From Entrophospora sp. SA101 (Eukaryota > Glomeromycota > Glomeromycetes > Entrophosporales > Entrophosporaceae), in the NCBI GenBank assembly GCA_958430865.1, contig CAUDNR010000890.1:153406-217405 (forward strand): a stretch of 64,000 nucleotides of DNA. Reading direction: 5' to 3'. The notes beneath the pieces are model-generated. The model worked only from the letters and a program-made list of their open reading frames with translations. It was not told the DNA's origin and ran no database searches. How positions within the stretch are numbered: position 1 is the first letter of the stretch; each line of letters starts with the position of its first letter. Both the position numbers and the translations under genes were made by a program. Below, in pieces: positions 21,823 to 32,281 of this stretch.

Positions 21823-22412
21823 TTAGAATAGATAATCTCTCTGTTTTGTTGTTTTAACGCATTTCAATTTATAATTAGTAAAGCAATGATAAGCACAACC
21901 AGTTATTTTACTTATTTTAATTTCTTCTCCGCACCGGGGACATTTTCAAGTAGTTCAAAATTCTTCGGTTTCTCCTCTTTGAACTTTATCTCAGCAATTT
22001 TTATGTTTTCACTGACTAGGCTAATATTGCCAATTGCTAAATCATTATTATTCTTAATGGCTTCTCAGCAATAATCACACTCAATATTTTTTTCTATTTG
22101 ATAATTATTGTCCTTAAATACTTCATGGCAAATAAATCAAAAGTCATTATCATGTAGGGGGGTTTCTATCCATTCATTTCTAGCAAAAATAGAACGAAAA
22201 TATCTCGGGTTTCCTTCATTATAAACTTCAATCAGACAATAGATATCATTATTTCTCTCTCGAAGAATATTAACCGTTCAACCTACCTCTTTAAAATAAC
22301 CAACTAATTTCCTTTCTGATTGTTTAGTTAATTCTTGCCAATCGTCTTGCTTATTCCGTTTGATTTTATTTTCTTTAAAGTTATAATAGACTCCAATATG
22401 TCTTAATGTCAT
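21823..22412 (-). pseudogene. Zinc-ribbon protein, frameshifted near its end
   Basis: From ATG 22410-22412 an open frame gives 166 residues (MTLRHIGVYYNFKENK ...) with IECDYCWEAI and ends at TAA 21912-21914. Another frame running from about 21980 to TAA 21823-21825 encodes an obvious second half of a zinc ribbon (WKCPRCGEEIKISKITGC, then a further Cys). The two Cys pairs make sense only together, so one base has been lost or gained around 21950-21985. The gene converges on the end of hisS. Role unknown; possibly nucleic-acid binding. Confidence 0.65.
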
Positions 22413-22520
22413 AATCAATAAATGACTTACATTTTTGGGCTGAATATTTTTTTCATGAACTCCAATTATAATTATTAAGCAAGGGTTTGTTCTGCCGATA
22501 AAACTTTAAAGTAATAAGTT

Positions 22521-24188
22521 TTATCTATATTCCACCATGGTATGTATTAAGGGTTTTTCTTTACTTCAACCTTTTAATAATTCCCTTTCCATATAATTTT
22601 TAATTTCCTCACCTCAATTTGGTTCCTTTTCATTAATTTTGCTCTTTGCTAGTGACGCAATTTTCAATTTTCAATCATTGATTAAGTTCTCGTTCTTTTT
22701 CATATTAATAAACCCATAAGTAAAAATGTAAGGAGAAGAAGTTAACTTCTTTTTTTTCCTATCATAGAAAAGTACCACTAGAAAAAATCCTCCTTGGGAC
22801 ATTTTTCCCCGCAAAACTAGGTTATTATTTAATTCCTCAGCTGGCAGTAACCGGCCATTAAGAACATAGTTAGGTTGAGCCGGCAATTTTTTTTTACTCA
22901 AAAAAAATTCTTTATCTTTGGCTTCTACTACTTCACCATTACTACAAACAAAGATATTTTTTTCTGGTATGGCTAATTCTTGAGCTAAATGCCCGTGTTT
23001 TTTCAGCATGCGAAAATCCCCATGAAACGGCATAAAATAGCGAGGCTTAGCCAACGTAAGCATTAGTTTTAAATCTTCTTGACAAGCATGTCCGGAAGCG
23101 TGAAGTAAATCCTCCTTATTGTTTTCATAGACCTTGGCTCCTAAAGCAAATAACTTATTATTAATTATCTCGACATTAAATTTATTATCCATAATCGGGG
23201 AAGAAGTTAAAATAATTGAATCGCCGGACGCTACTTTTCAATCCGGATAATTTTGGTGAGCGAGACGACTAAGAACCGCCCTTTCCTCTCCTTGGGAACC
23301 AGTGCAGAAAATAATTAACTTGTTGTTCGGAGTTTTAGCAATATCCACCGCTTTTAAAAAAATTGTGTTGTCAATCTTTCACAAACTGGCCTTCTGAATG
23401 GCTTTCATCATTTTTAACAGTGAAGAACCGAGCAAAACAATTTTTTTTTCGGTTTTTTTTGCAATTTCAATGACCTTTTTTAAACGATAGACATTGGAAG
23501 CGAAAGAAGTAATAATTACTCGCCCGGTTGCTGCCGTAATAATATTTTCTAATCGTTTAACTACCTTTGCTTCTGAGGGAGTATTGCCCTCTACTTCGGA
23601 ATTAGTCGAATCACTTAGTAGCAAATCAACTCCTTTTTTGCCAATTTCGGCTAATTTAACCAAATCAAACTTTTCGCCAATTTCGGTTCAATCAAATTTG
23701 AAATCACCGGTAATAACTATTCTGGTATTATCTCGTATAACCTCGATTATCAAACCAAAAGCACCGGGAATAGAATGGGTTACCCGAAAAAAACTGACGC
23801 GAAATTCGCCGGTGGATATTATTGTATCATCTTGAAAAATAGTAGTTTTTTCTTTACTTTCTCCGCGTAATTTTTGCTTTAAAAGGGAAATGGAAAAATC
23901 CGAACCATAAATGGGAATATTAGGAATTAATTGTAATAAATAAGGGATGCCACCAATATGATCCTCGTGACCGTGAGTGATAAACAAACCTTTTATTCTT
24001 TCTTTGTTTTCCAAGAGGTAAATAAAATTAGGAATAGTACCGTCGGCTAAATTACTGCCATTGAGAAATTTAATGCCACAATCAACAATAATTAGGTCGT
24101 TATTTTTTTCCAAAACATAACAGTTTTTTCCCACTTCGTGTAAGCCACCCAGGGCAAAGATTTTTAAATTATTAGACATTATAGACAT
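22521..24188 (-). CDS. rnjA: Ribonuclease J
   Basis: 555 residues, the usual length of RNase J, a metallo-beta-lactamase-fold exo/endonuclease for RNA decay and maturation in Firmicutes-type bacteria. Metal motif HGHEDHIGG at about residue 75, GDFKFDW near 165, DSTNSEVEG, and the beta-CASP segment with HASGHACQEDL and MPFHGDFRML. The C-terminal domain is complete and extends past a TGA Trp at 22671-22673 to TAA 22521. Start at ATG 24186-24188, with a TAAAAT hexamer 7 nt upstream. A second ATG 9 nt further in (residue 4) is an alternative start. Confidence 0.95.
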
Positions 24189-24195
24189 AAACTAA

Positions 24196-24201
24196 ATTTT
24201 A
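24196..24201 (-). promoter_or_regulatory. -10 hexamer TAAAAT, 7 nt before rnjA ATG
   Basis: Minus-strand TAAAAT, then TTAGTTT, then ATG of rnjA. Spacing fits a leaderless transcript. It sits in the 52-bp gap after the anchored-protein gene. Confidence 0.35.
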
Positions 24202-24240
24202 TTTTAATTTCTTGATTGTTTTTATTCATATATTTTTTTT

Positions 24241-25287
24241 CTATCCTCGGCTTCTGATTCTGGTTGTAGGTGCGGCATCGGTTCTTTTTCCTTTTCATAT
24301 CAGCCAACTAAAAAAACCCACCACCGATATCGTGCCAACTATTAGCAAAGTAATTTCTCCACCACTTATACTGTTTCCTTTATTAGGATTACGAGAAGGA
24401 TTAGTGTTAGAACTATCGCTTAACTCTGAATAAGTAAGAGTTTCCTTATTATTACTTTTTAAATAGATTTTTACTTGTTCGAATTTTTGTCTATCCCGAG
24501 AACCAGAAAAAGTATCCGACCGTCTATTTTTACCATCATTAAAAACAATATCCAGAAATTCCTTATCCTCAGCATTTAATTTCATCATTTTAATATCCTT
24601 TTCTCGGTAATATTCGGTGACAATTTTTTTTAATTCGGGGGCAGACTTTTCGGGCTTATTACAATCCTCCGCTAATTCAATTTTATGTTTATATGCTTCG
24701 TTTCACTCATTAGTGTCAATTGGTAATTTAGGGTCAGCAAATATAGGCAATTCTATTTTGAATTCCTTTCCTAGATTTCCCACAATTAAATCTCGGTATT
24801 GGTTAATTTTTTCTCCGATGAATATTAGCTTATCAATTGGACCCTTCTCATAAAAATCCATGGGTTCAATTTCGATATGGAGGAGATTGCTTTCATTCCG
24901 AATCACCTTTTGGGGCATAAAATATCTCATGCTTTTACAGTAAAGAAACTTAATGTTTTGCCCTCAATTAGGGTCCTCCGCGTAGACTTTTTTCTTGGTT
25001 ATCGGTCTAATTTCTTTTCCGTCCTCAGAAAATATTATATCTTCCTTGAATTCTTCTACTCGTATTTTTTCCGCTTCCGTCTGTAATCAAAAAAAATGCT
25101 CTTGGCTCAGCCGCTTTTTTTCTAAAAATTGAATTGCCGCCGGGTCGTTAGGAAGCATTAAATAACCACAACTGCTTCAAATATAATTATCCCAGGTCTG
25201 AATGGCAATTCCTACTAATTCTCCCTCCTTAATTTTGGGATTGCTTTCTTGGGACTTTAACCCGAAACCAATATTTTTTTTTACCAT
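24241..25287 (-). CDS. C-terminally anchored protein, 348 aa
   Basis: ATG 25285-25287 to TAG 24241-24243, one frame with TGA as Trp. No signal peptide; N-terminus MVKKNIGFGLKSQESN. Residues 1-140 are mixed beta with several Trp (AIQTWDNYIW), the middle is helical, and a polar Ser/Asn/Pro linker leads to one membrane helix (GGEITLLIVGTISVVGFFSWLIW) and a basic tail (KGKRTDAAPTTRIRSRG). It shares the plan of the other anchored proteins and lies directly upstream of rnjA on the same strand, 52 bp away. Function unknown. Confidence 0.8.
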
Positions 25288-25313
25288 TTTTTTTAATGAA
25301 TTTAGGATTTATT

Positions 25314-25389
25314 TGGCGCGCTTAGGGGGAATCGAACCTCCGACCATTTGAACCGCAATCAAATATTCTATCCACTGAACTATAAGCGC
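25314..25389 (-). tRNA. tRNA-Arg(GCG)
   Basis: 76 nt with acceptor GCGCTTA pairing TAAGCGC, encoded CCA, T-loop GGTTCGATTCC. The anticodon stem TTTGA/TCAAA encloses loop TTGCGGT, giving anticodon GCG. Arginine CGC/CGU codons are usually read by an ACG (inosine) tRNA in bacteria, so the G at position 34 is unusual. Confidence 0.93.
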
Positions 25390-25434
25390 AATTATTAAGT
25401 AATTTTAGGTATTTGCTTTTAGATTTTTTTATAG

Positions 25435-25707
25435 TTATTTACTCGAACCAGGATTAACTTGTTGAATTTGGGCTTGGTAATAAGTTTGGTTTGGTTTTTT
25501 CATCTTAATTATCCTTTCTTCTGTTTCAAATTGAAAAATAGTCAAACCTTGAGAAGTATTTGTATTTTCAATTCTGCTATCGTTCAAGGCTAAACCAAGA
25601 TTATTGAGAATTTTCTCTAGTTCAATAATTTGTTGATCATTAGTTGTTAGCTTAGGATTAGTTTGTTGGTAGTATTTTCCTAATCTTTCACCAAATTCCT
25701 CATGCAA
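25435..25707 (-). CDS. Hypothetical protein, about 90 aa
   Basis: Small helical protein; the frame is open upstream to about 25737 without an ATG, so the start is TTG at 25705-25707 or an ATT further up. Sequence is Gln/Asn-rich with IIELEKILNNLGLALN and a beta-like GLTIFQFETEERIIKM. The end QVNPGSSK is polar. No family recognised. It lies downstream of nothing obvious, next to tRNA-Arg on the same strand. Confidence 0.5.
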   Translation of the reverse strand: MHEEFGERLGKYYQQTNPKLTTNDQQIIELEKILNNLGLALNDSRIENTNTSQGLTIFQFETEERIIKMKKPNQTYYQAQIQQVNPGSSK

Positions 25708-26034
25708 TATTTGTTCAATTTTCCCCTTTAATTGTATTTAATACTTATTCTATTAACTATATTTCTAATGTGTATTTTTTAACCTCGTGTCTTTCTTCTT
25801 TCAGACATTATTTATCCAACTATTCTTGGACATTGACTATAATATCTATTTTTTGTTTTAAATTAATCCTATTACCACTACTATTATTACAGTAAATTAA
25901 TAGGAAAATGTTCTTAAAACTAGGTTGATTGTCAGAAATGAGAGGAATAAAGGCATAAAAAGGTCGGGAATAAATTTCAGTAAGAGGACACTGGCAAATT
26001 AATTAGCAATTCACTTAAAATCTTTATATAATTT
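25708..26034. other. Spacer with promoter-like site
   Basis: No gene seen. A TATAAT box on the plus strand at 26027-26032 is nearly on top of the GTG at 26035, so either the next gene is leaderless with a later start or this box is fortuitous. Confidence 0.3.
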
Positions 26035-26367
26035 GTGCCAAGTAAAGAAAAAGACCAAAAAGAAGTAATTACCTATTACCTGCGTCCGCTAGCCAATTCA
26101 ATTGCCATCAATGACCGACTAATTAAATATGTCGGCATTAGTTCTCATTGCGATAAACACTTCAAGCATGGCATTACCCGAGAAGGAATTATCGAGATGG
26201 TGGAATTACTGAATACTCGCTATTTTCCTTTCAGTGGCAAGCAAGGAAAAGAAAAAAACTACTTTAAAGATTACCCCGAAAAAGACGAGCAAAGATATAA
26301 ATTAGTGTGATGATGGTGAAAAGAGCCTGATGCTTACTTGTGAGTGCGAACTTGTCATCCTGATTAA
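26035..26367 (+). CDS. Small basic protein upstream of HTH antitoxin-like gene; candidate toxin
   Basis: 110 residues from GTG 26035, ending TAA 26365-26367 after four Trp in a row (three TGA, one TGG). The centre (HFKHGITREGIIEMVELL) and the C-terminal YLWVRTCHPD recall the DUF4258/BrnT-like small RNase toxins, in which a His-containing strand precedes GIS-type helix. The next gene, 40 bp on, encodes a helix-turn-helix protein of the kind that acts as antitoxin. Toxin activity is inference from size, pattern and order; the family match is weak. Confidence 0.55.
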
Positions 26368-26407
26368 CAGTAAAATAGCAGTATAGCACAATAATAATAT
26401 TTGCATT

Positions 26408-26779
26408 ATGACAACCAGCAAAAAAAATACTGAGGAAATCATTAAAATGCCCATTGACCCTGAGGAGGAGAAAGTTTTTCAGTGAGTAGAAAGTGATAAT
26501 TGTTTAGGAAGTTGAATGCCAAGTGAAAATTCTAGTGTCAGCGAGAAAACCAAATACCAATTTAGCCAAGTAATTACTCGCTATCTGGTTAAAAATAACC
26601 TTTCAGAAGCAGAAATAGCCAATCGGCTCGGTTTAGATAAAAATGCTACGGCTAGATTACTCCGTGGTTATACTGAAAATTTTTCCTTGGATAGTTTAAT
26701 TGCTTATGTGGATAAATTACATTTACCTTTACAAGTAAAAATTACCGAAGAAAGAAAATTAGCAGGTCAACATTTATAA
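26408..26779 (+). CDS. XRE-type helix-turn-helix protein, candidate antitoxin
   Basis: 123 residues from ATG 26408. Residues 55-110 form an XRE/HigA-like domain: QVITRYLVKNNLSEAEIANR, then LGLDKNATARLLRGYTENF and LDSLIAYVDKLHLPLQV, with the classical helix-turn-helix register. The N-terminal 45 residues are acidic and contain three TGA Trp codons. Such proteins (COG5606-like) repress their own operon and bind a cognate toxin; the 110-residue protein before it is the natural candidate. Confidence 0.75.
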
Positions 26780-26821
26780 TTCATTAAGCACAAACGCAGA
26801 TGTTCGAGAAAAGGAGGGAGG

Positions 26822-27082
26822 TTAATCCTCCTCCAAACATTCCAGGTGCTCGACCGCTTTTAATCAGAAGTTTAAGCCGTAAGTGGTTAGGTGCCGTCCC
26901 AACCGTTCGGAAAAATAGTCATCTTTGTTAACCTCATTAGCATAGTCGCTAACATAAAGGCGATAATTGCCTTGGCTAATATCTTTTTTGGAAAGATATT
27001 GCTGACAATAGCCGCAGGAAAAATCCTTTAAATAATCATCTTTTTGGAAAGTTCCAGAGAATTTTAATTCGATACTGGCCAT
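26822..27082 (-). CDS. Small hypothetical protein with one Cys pair, 86 aa
   Basis: ATG 27080-27082, TAA 26822-26824, read through one TGA. Starts MASIELKFSGTFQKDDYL and contains FSCGYCQQYLSKKD, a single CxxC pair that could bind metal as a dimer. The rest is Tyr/Asp-rich. It converges on the HTH gene. No family recognised. Confidence 0.55.
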
Positions 27083-27417
27083 GATTATTGGGAAATTTCA
27101 ATTACTTGGTTGTTTGCCACATAATTAATCTGATAATTAACTGGTTCTGATGCTATATTCCAAAAAGCATATGACGGAAGCAAATATAATAATTAGTTAA
27201 ACTAGAGATAATAAAAAATAAGTTGTAGAGTTGATTATGCCTAAACGAAGTAGTTAATAGTTATTGATCCACATTATGAAACCAATCATCCTTATATATT
27301 ATTTCGTGCAAAACGAATGTCAGTTTTCGAAAAATAGAAAGATAAAGAAATTTTAGTGAAGAAAAATTTTATTTGCTAAGAGCATTAACTGCCATTTTTT
27401 TTATACTCTCTTAAATT
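27083..27417. other. Spacer with coding remnants
   Basis: No intact gene. A plus-strand stretch around 27260-27330 reads like protein (IDPHYETNHPYILFRAKRM) but is bounded by stops and lacks a start; it looks like a decayed gene. Confidence 0.3.
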
Positions 27418-27747
27418 TTGTTTTTAGATTTTGATGGTAGAAAACATTTTTCAGGGACAAAATCAGCAAATATTGGTCAATGATTTTTAGGTTCTGATTT
27501 TATTAGAAAACTTTATGACTTGATAACTACTTGCTCAAACGATTAAGTTAGCAAGTGTGTAGAAAGTCCTAACGATGGTGGTTGTTGTGCTGGTTGTTTT
27601 GATACTCGAAAAGAAAATCCAACTATGTTAAAAGTTGATGGACACTGTCATCACCACGAACATTATCGCAAACACAGCAGCAATAAGCATGAAAGAACAT
27701 CTGTTCTTAATATTTATTCCTCTTATTATAACTCTTGGAATGTTTAA
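27418..27747 (+). pseudogene. Cys/His-rich protein fragment with in-frame stop
   Basis: Frame open from TTG 27418 to TAA 27745-27747, interrupted by TAA at 27544-27546. Before the stop: FLDFDGRKHFSGTKSAN. After it: VESPNDGGCCAGCFDTRKEN and the His cluster GHCHHHEHYRKH, which would bind metal. The gene 3 bp downstream is also Cys-rich, so they may have formed a unit. Decayed or read through; start uncertain. Confidence 0.45.
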
Positions 27748-27750
27748 ATT

Positions 27751-28209
27751 ATGGAAGACGAAGAAGTAAAAAAATGTATCTCTTGTGGTAAACTGAGAAA
27801 TATTAAAAGTTTAATAGAAAACAACAAAAAGGTTTGTTATCATTGTGTTAATGAGACTATTGGAAGATATGAAGAGAAAAAAAATCAAGGAAAACATAAC
27901 AGTCCTGTTCTTTGATGTCAAGATTGTCAAAGTCAGTTTAGAATATTTAATTCTAAAATCAAAGACCCTTTTAGGAATTACGATGATTTTGAAAAAGCAG
28001 AAAGAGTTCATGATGGAATTCCTTATAAAATAAATCCTCTCCACTTAACTCGTTGAAAATGTAATTGTAAAAATAGAAAGCCAATTTTAACTGTTGGCAT
28101 GAAACATTCTAATTGGGCAAAAGATTTTATTGAAGAACACAACAAGAAAATTAAAGAATATGATGCTTTATCCGAAGAAGAAAAGGATGAATATGACAAA
28201 AAAAACTAA
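27751..28209 (+). CDS. Zinc-ribbon protein, 152 aa
   Basis: Starts MEDEEVKKCISCGKLRN at ATG 27751. Two metal sites are likely: CISC with CYHC (residues 9-34), and WCQDC with WKCNC (residues 60-115). The C-terminal part is a charged helix (IEEHNKKIKEYDALSEEEKD). No membrane segment. It follows the broken Cys/His-rich frame after 3 bp. Possibly nucleic-acid binding or a structural adaptor; no known family recognised. Confidence 0.75.
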
Positions 28210-28259
28210 TTAGTGTTTCATCATTAGGCTTACTCAATTTAAGCAGTTAAATTTTAATA

Positions 28260-29867
28260 ATGCTTCGAGAATTAAATAATAAATTGATTTCTCAACCGAC
28301 AATTAATAACATTCTGAATAATCCTGGCTGCTACTTATTCAAGGATAAAACAGGAGCAATAATTTATGTTGGCAAAGCTCAAAATCTGAAAAAGAGGGTT
28401 AGTAGTTATTTTCCCAGTTCCCCCGACAATTATTTTCATCAACAAATTCATAGTTTTAATACTATTATTACTAATAATGTCAAAGAAGCCTTAATTTTAG
28501 AACAAAACCTAATTAAAAAGTATCAGCCACGTTTTAATGTTCTGCTAAAAGATAACCATTATTATCCTTATTTGGAAATTACCGGTGGGGAAAATCCTCG
28601 TTATAAAGTAGTGCGGAAAATTAATCTGACCAGTCCCAATGAATATTGCGGTCCCTTTCCGGACGGTAGCAAAGCCCGGGAAATTTTACAATTATTAGAA
28701 AGATTATTCCCGCTCGCTAAATGTAAAGGTAATTTCGGCAAACCTTGTTTTTATTATACCATTAATCAATGTTCGGGACATTGTTGACAACCAGTAGCCA
28801 AATCCTACTACGAAAATATTAAAAAAGAAGTTCGGAAATTCTTTCATGGTCAAACCCAAGAAATAAAGCAGAAAATCAAAAACTCACTACGGAAAAATAT
28901 TACTAATTTAGCTTTTGAAATCGCTCATAAAGAAAAAAAAATACTTGATAATATTGACTTTTTTACTAGCCAACAAAATATTGAATTTGGTAAAGAGGAA
29001 AATTGTGATTTTTTCGGTATCTATCAGCAAGAAAAGGTCATGGCTTTTTATCTCCTGATTTACCGCTATGGAAAATTGGTGGCTACTGATGAGGCAGCCT
29101 TTCCCATTTGGGGCAACCAAGCCGAAATTGTCGAAACTTATCTGTACCAGTTTTACCAGAATAATTTACCACCGCAAATACTTTATATTTCGCAAAAATT
29201 ACCAGGAATTGAATTATTAGCAGAAGAGTTGGGGTTTGCTTGTAAATCACCCCAACGAGGTCGCAAAAAAGAAGTAATTAATTTAGCCCAAACCAATGCT
29301 CAGCAGGTTTGACAAAAGAACTACTGAAATGAGTTTCAACAAGTCAATAAAAGCCAAGCATTGACGGAAATAAGCCGGTTTTTAGCCATTACCGCACCCA
29401 ATTATTTGGAATGTTTGGATATTTCTAACCTTTATAAGCAGGATATAGTGGCGGGATTTTTAACTTTTATTAATGGTGAAAAAAATCTGCTGAAAAGCAA
29501 ACTTTATAAACTAGCAAAAACTGAGCAGGAAAGTGATATAGCAAGGATAAAGACCGCTTGTCGCCTTCATTACCAAAAATATTCACCTGAAAAAATGCCC
29601 GATTTAATAATAGTTGATGGGGGAAAAGAACAAGTAAAAGCCGTTCAGCAAGTTTTACAAGAATTAAAATTAAAAGCCCCAGTAATTGGACTAGTTAAGG
29701 ACGAAAATCACCGCACCGCCAAAATAATTACTAATGAGTTAAAAGAATTAGATTTTGGGAAAAATGAGAGAATTAAGAATTTTTTGACTAATTGTCAAGA
29801 AGAAGTTCACCGTTATGCTATTAATTTTCACCGAAAATTACACCAGAGAACTATTTTAAAAAATTAA
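28260..29867 (+). CDS. uvrC: Excinuclease ABC subunit C, lacking the C-terminal HhH domain
   Basis: 535 residues from ATG 28260. UvrC makes both incisions in nucleotide excision repair with UvrA/UvrB. The N-terminal GIY-YIG nuclease is clear (GCYLFKDKTG, IIYVGKAQNLKKRVSSYF, EALILEQNLIKKYQP), then the four-Cys region and the UvrB-contact segment, then the RNase H-like nuclease (ECLDISNLYKQD, IIVDGGKEQ, HRYAINFHRKL). The protein ends RTILKN directly after this domain; the usual double helix-hairpin-helix of about 70 residues is missing. A TAAATT hexamer is 6 nt before ATG. uvrA and uvrB are not in the window. Confidence 0.95.
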
Positions 29868-30019
29868 CTATTCATAGTTATAAATATAACCTAATAATAT
29901 CACTTATATAGGAGCAGAAAGATTTTATAAAACTAATATTATGGTAAGTGAAAAAATGAATTGAAAAATGTGTTTAAAAAATAAGGGTTATTTTAGACAA
30001 ACAAAAACAACAAAATAAT

Positions 30020-31030
30020 ATGACAAATTTTAGACAAGAATTTAAAAACTGATTAGAAGCAGATACTAGCAGGAAAGAGAATTTGCCGCATTGGGAGGAG
30101 TTTTTTAATATTATTACCAATGGGTTACGATTTGATTTTTTATTAAATAAGGCAGTTGATTTTATTTGAAGCATCAATGAAGATGAAAAAATTAAAACTA
30201 ACCAGTATTTTGCCATTTATTGGGGTTGAAAAGCAACTATTGAGGGATCCATACCATTTTCTGATTTCACCATTCCATTCGAATTAGTAGAAAAAAAACA
30301 AGAATTCACCAAACTAAAATCAGAAAAAAATGAGTTAGAAAAAAAAAAATTAAATAATCAACTTTCTTGAAAAACCAAAATCAAACACATAGTTCTAGGT
30401 GGTCTAATAGCACTTGGAGGAAAAGAAACTTATAACTGATATCAAGGCAGTAACCTCACTCAATTTCCTATTAACTATAACAACTCCACTCTTTATAACA
30501 ACACTTGATTAGAAAATGTTTATCGCAATATCCCTTTTAATGAAAAAGAGTATAACAATCTTACTAATTTACTAATTTTCCCACAATCTCATCAAGAGCA
30601 AAAAAGTTTAGAGAAAATTAACAGCATATTATTTCCTGACCTACCAGATAATCCCTCTAACTTGGAAACCGAAATCACCAGATTAAAAATTACTGATTTA
30701 ATTATTCAAATTCCAAATAAAAAAAACGAATTAGAAAAGGCAGTTAACAACACTAAAAATAAACTTAACAAGGCCGAAAAATATTTACTGGAAAAATTAT
30801 TACAGGAGCATCTAAAATCACTCTCAACCGAAAATTCCAATTCAGAAGAGTTAACCGAATTAAAAGAAATTTTAACTGAAAAATTAAATAAAGTAGAGAT
30901 AGAAACTATTTTAGTCAAACAAAAAGAACTAAGAGAACTAGAAAAACACCTAAAAAACTTGCAAGAAAGGATAGAAATTGAAGTTGAAGAGAAATTTGAA
31001 GCGACGATAGAAGAAATTAAAAAGCTATAA
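30020..31030 (+). CDS. Coiled-coil protein with a short hydrophobic segment, 336 aa
   Basis: ATG 30020 to TAA 31028-31030; seven or more TGA Trp codons. The N-terminal 90 residues are Trp/Phe-rich and may pack on a membrane. A charged helix precedes a hydrophobic segment at about residues 122-134 (HIVLGGLIALGG), too short for a typical span. An Asn-rich middle leads into a long coiled coil (residues 215-336; KNELEKAVNNTKNKLNKAEK). No family recognised. Convergent minus-strand frames here are shadows. Confidence 0.65.
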
Positions 31031-31082
31031 TTTTATGGTAAACTTTGATATAACATGCTGATATGGCTGGAATTTTAGAAAC

Positions 31083-32186
31083 ATGGCAAAATTACCTTGA
31101 AACTTCAAGGAGCCTTGCGAAAAACCATTTAAATCAAATGTTAAAGGTTATTGTGAACAGCACGGTTGCCATGTATGTGACTATGTAAATCTGAAAGGGA
31201 AATACCAAAATCCTCCGCGAGATTTTAAACTTGATTTTGGAACGAAAGAAGAAGTTTGCTCGTCAAATTGTAAAATAAAAGCCGAAAGCGAACATTGTAA
31301 AGAAGAAATCAAAAAACTGGAGGAAAAAAAGAAAAAATTGCTTCAAGAGATTGAGGACAAAAGCCAAGAACTAACTAGGGAAATAAAAAGTGTTTTTGCT
31401 CCTTTCTATGAGAAAATTAAAGAGGCTAAAGAAAAATTATATTACCTCAAAACAAAGACTGTTAAGAAAGAATATCAGTATAATGATTACCAATTCATTA
31501 TTGTTTGTCGTTCGTCAATTGCTTCTTGTTCATTAACTGACCAAGAAAGGGAAGAATGAAACAAAATTTACGAAAATGCTTCTTCTAAACTTGATAATTT
31601 GCTTAGTAATTTTAGCCAAGAAAAAAACTTTTTAATATCCTTAGCCAAAAAATATAAAGACATTGAAGAACAAAATCAAAAAAATAATATCCCCGAATGT
31701 AAAAAATGTCAATTACGACGAGAACAGCCGACTACTTTTCCAGCTGGTTACGAGGGGTGATGTAAAGAGTGTATCAAACAAAAACAAAGAGAGAAACAAA
31801 CACCAAATAACAACACCAACGATAACGTTAACGATAGTCCACCAGTTAATAATGACAATAATACGCCATCCCAGGATGGTTCTCCCACTCCTTCCGATAA
31901 TTCTGGCAATGGTAATGATACTCCTACCACCCTTTCGGATAACTCGCCACTGACCCAAGTTGATGATAACAAAAATAACAATCAACCAACTAAAAGCCAA
32001 AAACCAACTAGCCCAGATAATTCCTCTAACCGCAAATCTAAGGCTGATACCACAACTAATCAATTTCAACCAATAATTAAATATTCAAGTTTAGTGATAA
32101 TTCCCACTTGTGGCGCATTAATCGTTTACTTTTTAGCAAAAAAAAAAAAAAAACAACTGACCAAACGTCAGAAAAATAAAGTATAA
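31083..32186 (+). CDS. C-terminally anchored protein with Cys pairs, 367 aa
   Basis: ATG 31083 to TAA 32184-32186 in one frame, TGA as Trp. Residues 1-75 hold many Cys (EPCEKPFKS, YCEQHGCHVCDYV, CSSNCKIKAESEHC). A coiled coil follows, then CKKCQLRR ... WCKECIKQK, a zinc ribbon at about residues 205-235. A 120-residue Asn/Asp/Pro/Ser-rich linker leads to a membrane helix (SSLVIIPTCGALIVYFLA) and a Lys-rich tail. The tail is encoded partly by a run of 16 A (32138-32153), so slippage would change the C-terminus. Same plan as the other anchored proteins; function unknown. Confidence 0.8.
32138..32153 (+). repeat. A16 tract inside a reading frame
   Basis: Sixteen consecutive A encode the Lys stretch directly after the membrane helix of the 367-residue anchored protein. 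Gain or loss of one A would change the last 12 codons. Confidence 0.9.
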
Positions 32187-32281
32187 GGTATATTAAATCT
32201 CTTATCGTTTTGTCTTTGAACCATTAGCAGAGGTGCATTCCTACCTCTTCCTTTTTAGGGATAAAAGCGATTATTGTCATA

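Noticed and set aside
31663..31953. ORF inside the 367-residue anchored protein gene
   Set aside because: It is another frame of the Asn/Pro-rich linker; the main frame has the zinc pairs, linker and membrane helix in order.
31713..32069. Hydrophobic minus-strand ORFs
   Set aside because: Antisense of the Asn/Asp/Pro-rich linker gives artificial Ile/Val/Leu runs; no start signal or motif.
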